The translations under genes were made by a program, and so were the position numbers. The notes beneath the pieces were generated by a model, which saw nothing but the letters and a program-made list of their open reading frames with translations, made no database searches and was not told where the DNA came from. A stretch of 64,000 nucleotides of DNA. Source: Lindgomyces ingoldianus (taxonomy: Eukaryota; Ascomycota; Dothideomycetes; Pleosporales; Lindgomycetaceae). Below, one piece after another: positions 57,251 to 64,000 of the stretch (the stretch's first letter is position 1; the number at the start of each line of letters is the position of its first letter). The DNA lies in the NCBI RefSeq assembly GCF_010093535.1, contig NW_022985162.1, positions 2,144,637 through 2,208,636 of the forward strand, written 5' to 3'.

Positions 57251-58940
57251 CGGATTAGTGTATTTTCAAGCACCTAGCAGTGAATACAGCAAACTGCAAG
57301 CTTGTCTCAACCATGTAACGGCGCAGCGATCGGTGGGCTTTCCGGTCCATCCGCTGTTGCAATTCAACAATGGCGGTGGCGAAGATCGTGAACAGCGCAG
57401 AATAGAATCAGCGCATCGGTCCGTCCAGTCGACCAGGACAGGTGGCGAAACATCGTGACATTCAGGGGTTGACTGATGCGATGATTCCTAGCAAGCACAC
57501 CGACTGTCTGTGACGCGTAGACATCGCTGGCCACCAGACACGATCATTTCAACGGCTGCCGGAAGTAAATGTCGCTTGCCAGGCGCCGGGTTCTGCGCTG
57601 AACCCATCGTGACCATCGTGACCTGCGTGACCTGCTGCGGCCGGATGACTCGACGGAATTAAAGCATCGTGAAGCAGCTATTCTCGTCGGACGCAGCACA
57701 CGTGCCTGGGACACCCAGTGCTGAAATGACACGTTGAGTTAGCGACAACCTCTGGAGTGCTCGCGGGGCCGATGGTGCTGCCCGCCAAGGATCGTGAGGT
57801 GCGAGGCGCATGTTACAGGGAGGAGAGGGTTGAGCTGGCCGCTCCTTCCTCTGCTAGCTCGTGGATGGCGAATATTGCCAATTGCGCCTTCTGCATCCAA
57901 TCGCCGGGCGGTTTATTAGCAATCGCAACGCTGCTCCGGGTCCTGCGCCAAAAAACCTCGCCCACACGGCAAAGCTTGCGCTGCGAACTGCTTGTCCGCT
58001 CAGTCTTTGCACGTCACCCTTTGGGCCTGGCGCCGTGGTCATTACGTGAACATTCACGATGCGGCGCATGGGGCTAGCGCAGTGAGCCCGGCCGGTCCAC
58101 TCACGGTTCGTCTGGGGTAATAGGCCGCCAAAAGCCGAAGCGCAGCAGCTCACTCAGGTACATCTCAGTCTCAAAGCACGCAGCAATTCATGATATAAAA
58201 TGACGCACCCGCCACCCCCGGTTCGCTCCCAGCTCTTAATCTCAGCGTCTTCCTTCTTCTCTCACCTGCCTTATCTCTAATTACTTCTTATCTTCGTGTC
58301 GCCGTTTCACCTGAAGCTCAGATTGTGGCGTCGTACCATTCTTGACGTCGAATCCGGATCGCAATCCTTTGGGCGGCACTTTTAGCTCCTAGCTGTGCTG
58401 ACCGTGTCCTTTCCAGCTCTGGCACCGACGGGCAAAGTAGCGGTGGAACTGGTCCAATTGCACGCCGTCTCCTTATCCAGCATCAAAGCTTGATGGTCGT
58501 TGCGCCTCGCGGAATCCATTGCTAAGGTGAGCTAGCTGCGTCATATTTTAAAATAGGTCCGCCTTACAAGGACAGACATGTGCTTTTTGGAGCCTCACAT
58601 AAATAATTGGCCTTCCAAAACACAGATCTGCACTCTGTACCCCATTTGTACCCCTATCCCGCTAATACATCATCCAGGCACACGTCCGTTCGTTCAACCC
58701 AACACAGCAGCCCCCTCCACCGGTCCCGACTCATACCCCTCATCGGCAACCCGAGAGCATCGCTCGTCCCCAATTTAAGCACCTCACCCGACAGAGCCCC
58801 TCTCGGTCAATTCGACATTCTACACTGTTCTGTACGCTGAGCGGAACTGAAAAGTTGTCTGGAACCCAAATTGCTCAAACAAACTCCTGCCTTCCTCTTG
58901 TGAACTCCCGATCCACTCAATAACCCCTCAACCACACAAC
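57251..58940. promoter_or_regulatory. Long 5' region of NAD-GDH with candidate TATA and uORF
   Basis: A TATAAAA near 58194-58200, followed by pyrimidine-rich DNA, suggests transcription starting about 700 bp before the GDH ATG. That would make a long leader. An upstream ORF of 66 codons (58578-58778) lies in it, which could lower translation. Short CGTGACC repeats occur at about 57607-57640. No other gene seen. Confidence 0.4.
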
Positions 58941-61900
58941 ATGGCTGCTGCACCGGTCAATGGCGTTCAGCCCGCCCAGCCTGTCCAGCCTATCCAAAAT
59001 AGACTGCTGGACCAAGTCATTCGGACTCCTGGACGGATGCCATCCCCCCAGCCTACACATTTGAGCGTGCCTGGACCAGGACTTGCTACCCCGCGAGTCC
59101 TACCTCAGGAAGGGTCTGGATATGTTGCCCCCAAGTTTGAGGGCAAGGAGAAGCAGATGGAAGCCGTCATGGACGGGGTAGAGGACAAAGGATTCATTCC
59201 TCCGGACTTCGTGGAATCAGAGACCACTTGGTTCTATAACGAGCTGGGCATTGACGACAACTATTTTGCTACGGAAACTGTAGAAGCGTAAGTTACTCAC
59301 GCCCCCCCCCCTCCCCCCCTTTTTTTTATTTTTTAGAAATAATTCTCATTTAAACCAAAGGGTTGTGAACCATATCCACTCCCTTTATGCAGCGAAAGTG
59401 GCAGCTTATGCCCGCGACGACAAACGTTTGGAAATCCGACTTGATAAGGAGGCTGGAGACCATGCGGTGTACATCGATACTAGCAAGCCTGGAATCTCAG
59501 TCATGGATGGCCCACGATACGAACAACGAATTGACGAGAAATACTTAGACGGATCCAAGGGAGGCAAGGGCTACCGTGTAGAAAGCTTCCGCTCAGCCAG
59601 TCCACTCCCTGGAGCCCAGGAGCAGCAATTGCGCTGCTACTTTGTCTACCAGTGTGATTTCGTAAACCCAGACCTGGGCGAGACAGAGATCGATATTGAG
59701 AAAGTCGGAGACAAGCGATTTCTTCAGAAAGCCACCGCAAATACGAAGCAAGTGTACCAACAAGCACTTGAGGCTGCAATTGAACGGACTGGTCCCGTGA
59801 TTGAATACTTCGATATCGAAGGCTCTCGGGAGAAGCGACTTGTCATTGCCTACAAGCAGGGCTCAGCAATGGGATTATTCAGTGCGCTGAGCGATCTATA
59901 TCACTACTACGGATTAACGTCCTCCCGGAAATATGTTGAGCAGTTCTCCAATGGCTATACGGCGATGTCTCTGTATCTCCGACCCCTTCAGGGAACTTCA
60001 TCTGCGAAGCACCCACCAATTGAAGCCTCCATTCATCAGATCATCAAAGAGGTTTCGCTCCTGTACTGCATTCCGCAGAACAAGTTCCAAGCCCACTTCG
60101 CAACAGCCAGGCTCAGTCTTCAGGAGACCATCTACGCACATTGCGTTTGGGTTTTCGTTTCTCATTTCCTCAACCGCCTCGGCTCCGAGTACGCTGCGTT
60201 GGCTACGCTTTTAGATACAGAAAACAGCGCCCATGCTGAACTTCTGTCCAAGTTGAAGCGTCGGTTGCGTGCAGAGACCTTCACTGCGGACTACATCCTA
60301 GAAATCATCCATCAATACCCAGACCTAGTCCACAGCCTATATCTGTCCTTTGCGAACACCCACTACGTCCAGACTCGGGGAGAACAGGATGATTTCCTCC
60401 CAACCCTGAGTTTCTTGCGTATCACAGTCGACAAGGTCCTCAGCGACGAAGAACTGGACGAGACCATCAACAAGTCTGTTGTAAATGATCATCACCAAAT
60501 GGTGATGAGCTCGTTCCTCATTTTCAACCAATGTGTGCTCAAAACCAATTTTTATACGCCAACGAAGGTGGCTCTCAGCTTCCGCATGAACCCCATCTTC
60601 TTGCCACCTTCCGAGTACCCCCAGCCCCTGTACGGTATGTTCCTTGTTATCAGCTCCGAGTTCCGTGGTTTTCACTTGCGGTTCCGAGACATCGCCCGAG
60701 GAGGCATTCGTATCGTCAAGTCCAGAAGCCCAGAAGCATACGCTATTAATGCTCGGTCACTGTTTGACGAGAATTACAATCTTGCCAACACGCAGCAACG
60801 CAAGAACAAGGACATTCCTGAGGGAGGCTCGAAGGGTGTCGTCCTTCTTGACTACCATCACCAAGACAAGGCCCGTGTGGCGTTTGAGAAGTACATCGAC
60901 AGTATTTTGGACCTCCTGTTACCACCCAACAGCCCGGGAATAAAAGACCCTATCGTCGACCTGTACGGCAAGCAGGAGATTCTGTTCATGGGTCCAGACG
61001 AAAACACTGCCGATCTGGTTGACTGGGCGACCGAGCATGCTCGGGTTCGAGGAGCACCCTGGTGGAAATCATTCTTCACTGGCAAGAGCCCGAAGCTTGG
61101 AGGCATCCCACACGACCGCTATGGTATGACTACTCTGTCAGTACGAGAATACGTCTTAGGTATCTACCGGAAATTGAATCTTGACCCCAGCAAGGTCAAG
61201 AAGCTGCAGACCGGAGGTCCTGATGGCGATCTTGGGTCCAATGAGATTCTTCTCAGCAACGAGAAGTATGTTTCTATCGTGGACGGCTCTGGCGTTCTCG
61301 TCGACCCTAAAGGTATAAATCACGACGAGCTTCTCCGACTGGCGAAGAAGAGGGTCATGATCAGTCAATTTGACACTTCGAAACTCTCGCCAGAAGGTTA
61401 CCGCGTCTTGGTAGATGAGAACAACATCAGACTGCCAACTGGAGAGCTTGTCTACAACGGTACAACGTTCCGCAACACCTTCCACTTACGTAGTGACATG
61501 CATTACGACACCTTTGTTCCTTGTGGTGGACGCCCAGAGTCCATCGACCTTACTACGGCAAATAAACTCATTGTCGACGGCAAGTCGGTCATTCCATACA
61601 TTGTCGAAGGTGCCAATCTGTTTATCACTCAAGATGCCAAGCTTCGGCTTGAGAAGGCTGGGTGCATTCTGTATAAGGACGCTTCAGCCAACAAAGGTGG
61701 TGTCACGTCTTCTTCCTTAGAGGTGCTCGCCTCTCTCTCGTTTGATGATGCAGGCTTTATCAAGCATATGTGCGTTGGAGAGGACGGAATTGCGCCTGAG
61801 TTTTACGACAAGTACGTCAAGGAGGTCCAGAGAATCATCCAAAACAACGCGAAGCTCGAGTTTGAGGCCATCTGGCGTGAACACCAAGCCACTGGCGAGC

Positions 61901-62298
61901 CTAGAAGCACTTTGAGCGACACTCTCAGTGTCGCTATTACGAAGCTTGACGAGGAACTTCAGGGTACAGAGTTGTGGGACAATACCGAGTTCAGGAAATC
62001 AGTCTTGAGCGAGGCTTTGCCCAATCTTCTTCTTCAGCAGATTGGCCTGGACAAGATCATGGAGAGGGTAAGTATCTCACTGTCAAGCATCAAGCTTTCG
62101 TTAACTTCTGAAGGTGCCCGATAATTACCTACGTGCCATCTTCGGCAGTTATCTAGCTAGTCGATTTGTGTATGGCTATGGGATCTCAGCCAGCCAATTT
62201 GCGTTCTTTGACTTGTAAGCTCTTCAATTAGCCTTGCGTTGGCCACCGACTGACATTCTCCCAGCATGAACAAGCGCATGGCGAAGCTGAAAGCCTGA
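58941..62298 (+). CDS. NAD-specific glutamate dehydrogenase (large type)
   Basis: Breaks glutamate down to 2-oxoglutarate and ammonium, the catabolic route for nitrogen and carbon from amino acids. Exons 58941-59287, 59361-62067, 62114-62214 and 62265-62298 give 1062 residues, typical for the fungal 115-kDa class. Motifs: FRGFHLRFRDIARGGIRIV, then NTQQRKNKDIPEGGSKGVVL with the substrate-binding Lys region, KLGGIPHDRYGMTTLSVREY, TGGPDGDLGSNEIL (nucleotide fold), FVPCGGRPESIDL and YIVEGANLFITQDAKLRLEK. The last exon codes MNKRMAKLKA only. The first intron contains long C and T runs (about 59303-59334), which could vary between strains. No N-terminal targeting signal is evident. Confidence 0.96.
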
Positions 62299-63352
62299 GG
62301 AGCTTCCGTTTAATTCGGTCGATGGTGTTCCATGGGTTTGAGGGCTGATCCTCATAGGGGTGAGGATGTAAGGTCTGTTTCCGGAGCAAGTTCGGTGTTT
62401 GGTTGAATGGACGAAAAGTTCGGAAAAGTACAAGGTTCTCTGCGAAAGCAGTGCCGGGAGCCTCTTCTAACATGCTTCCTAATTCTAGTGCGACTTGCTA
62501 TTCGATGACTTAGATTTATGGAACCAGAACCAGAAAATGGTTGGCGCATACGAGTGTTCATGTTTCAATTTGGTGTGGGATGATGAGATGGATGGAAAGG
62601 TGGGCGGCTATTCAGATCGACGGGAATGTAAACGCAATCCAACCAATTTATTTTCCTTGCAAAAAGACTTCTAAGGAAAGAATTGCCTAGCCAACAAATA
62701 CGTATGCAACACCTCGTCCCAATTCCACTTGTCATTGGCCGGACTTTGGAGGTTTGTTGTTGTGAAACGGGCTGCGCTTGAATACGCCTCTCTGCCTTCC
62801 CCCTCCTTTCAAAGTTCAAGAGATCCCCAACCTCCTCTCATCCTCCGTCCCCAAAACAACGCACAACAAGACCGTCGCTTTTCACCCACACCACCCAATT
62901 TCTTGCGCTTTGAGCAGAAATCGAGTCGCGCACTCTTACAAAAAGGTATGCAGTTATTTTTTTGGTGTTTGAAAGCGCGTGCGCGCGCTTTGTTTTGAAA
63001 TGTTGCCGGTCGCAATCCCACGCGCCCACGTCACTCGTGCTTCGGACGAGGAGGAGAAAGATCTTGAGCGCGTCGCGCGCTCTGCACAGTATTCTGTCTC
63101 TTCCTAGTCTCTTCGCAGTCGCTGTATTTTCTTCTAGTGGTTTTCCTGCGCGTGGAGAAGTTTTAGCTTTGTTTACAGCTGCCCATATTCCGAGCTGCCA
63201 CAGGACAGGGCTAACTGCACTCCACTCCAGCTCCCACACACATACACATACACCACACGCGCAACTTACTCCCGCGCATTTTGTCACCCCACAAACTCGC
63301 GCTCAGAATCTCCACTCAAATTTTCAACACCTTTTTCAACAACTCAGTCGAA
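62299..63352. other. Intergenic, GDH 3' side and promoter of the H1-like gene
   Basis: No gene supported. CA/CACAC and GCGCGC-type short repeats lie at about 62975-62990 and 63235-63260. A CT-rich, A-rich leader (CAAATTTTCAACACC) lies just before the 63353 start. Confidence 0.45.
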
Positions 63353-63786
63353 ATGGCCACTACCCGCGCCAAAACTGGCAACAGCAAGCCGCGCGTCTTC
63401 GCGCATGTCGAGGAGGTCGTTGCACCTAAGAAATCTACCAAGGCTAATACGAGTAAGCCTCGTGCTAAGAAGGTGACGACGGGTAGGGTTGAGAAGAAGA
63501 AGCCAGCGCCTGCGACCAAGAAAGCACCGCCCAAAAAGAGCGCGCCAAAGGCCGCAAAGGCGAAGGTTGAGGGCAAGCTGGAGAAGGTTAAGGGTGAGGT
63601 TGAAGGGAAGCCAGGGAAGAAGGTATGTTTGATTTTGTTCTGCTTGCTTGTGTTTGCGCGGAGGCGAATGATGTGCTTGCGCGTGTGTAGATGTGGATAT
63701 TATGTTTGCTGATGTATTGACAGGCTGCGGGCACCAAGAAAGCCGCTACCACCAAGAAGGCCACTCCAAAGACCAAGAAGGCATAG
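63353..63786 (+). CDS. Small lysine/alanine-rich, histone-H1-like protein
   Basis: Two exons (63353-63622, 63724-63786) give 110 residues. The start MATTRAKTGNSKPRVFAHVE is followed by almost pure Lys/Ala/Pro/Thr sequence (KKKPAPATKKAPPKKSAPKA, KAKVEGKLEKVKGEVEGKPG) and ends KKATPKTKKA. The PKKSAPKAAKAK style is that of histone H1 C-terminal tails, but no globular winged-helix domain is present. A chromatin-bound, DNA-compacting or nucleolar role is inferred from composition only. The 101-bp intron lies before the last 20 codons. A short-intron gene with a Lys-rich end is unlikely to be noise, and the Kozak-like GTCGAAATGG supports the start. Confidence 0.72.
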
Positions 63787-64000
63787 ACGACGCGTTGTGT
63801 GCCTTTCTAGACATGCTTCCCTGTCTTCCTTGCTATTTTAGTGTGCTTTCCTTCCATCTCCTCCCATCCCATCGCTTGGCTAGGGCACACATGTCACATC
63901 ATCCAATTTGGTGCTATCTCAACGACTTCAGCTACCTACATTGGACAAGCATCCTGTTCATTATTCTCTGTCTATCATACCATAGGCCCGACGGACAGAG

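Noticed and set aside
1..64000. CRISPR arrays, rRNA operons, bacterial insertion sequences
   Set aside because: No spaced direct repeats, no rRNA signatures, and the gene structure is eukaryotic throughout.

Overview
The window is nuclear DNA from a filamentous ascomycete (Pezizomycotina). Protein-coding genes lie on both strands. Most are broken by one to five short introns, commonly 48-80 bp, with GT-AG borders and CTAAC/CTGAC-like branch sites. The gene set (Zn2Cys6 regulator, homeobox-C2H2 regulator, Nma111, Rtg2-type Ppx/GppA protein, NAD-glutamate dehydrogenase, HAM1-like protein, remnants of a STAND/NLR gene) is typical of that group. Gene content feels like Leotiomycetes, but the class is only a guess. 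No bacterial features, rRNA, convincing tRNA or CRISPR were seen.

Layout. 1-6.6 kb: 5' part of the AP-1 beta-adaptin gene (minus, runs off the left edge), a HIRIP3/DEK-C-type chromatin protein (minus), and trehalose-6-phosphate synthase (plus). 8-12 kb: an intact cytochrome P450 (minus) and a small conserved membrane protein (minus). 12.7-16.6 kb: a decayed STAND/NACHT gene followed by TpA-rich, gene-free DNA. 16.7-27 kb: a Zn2Cys6 regulator, the PDZ serine protease Nma111, a small SANT/Myb-like basic protein (all minus) and an F-box-type ORF (plus). 27.3-37 kb: a homeobox plus C2H2 regulator (plus), a HAM1-like protein (minus) and malic enzyme (plus). 39.5-49.3 kb: a decayed zone with relics of an M20 carbamoyl-amino-acid/allantoate hydrolase and a Dur3-type urea permease, an intact JEN1-like carboxylate transporter, and a small broken ORF. 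50-64 kb: a WW-domain protein and S-adenosylmethionine synthetase (minus), then GPN3 GTPase, an Rtg2-like protein, NAD-GDH and a small histone-H1-like protein (plus).

The intact genes are mostly housekeeping: vesicle coats, trehalose, methyl-donor supply, RNA polymerase assembly, carbon/nitrogen metabolism. The two regions poor in intact genes hold pseudogenes whose stop codons and motif losses look like C:G to T:A transitions, several at CpA. That fits repeat-induced point mutation or methylation-linked decay. The M20 hydrolase and urea permease relics would both have served ureide/urea nitrogen use, so the strain may have lost a small catabolic cluster there.

All exon coordinates come from manual reading of splice sites. 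In every complete multi-exon model given here the summed exon lengths are divisible by three.
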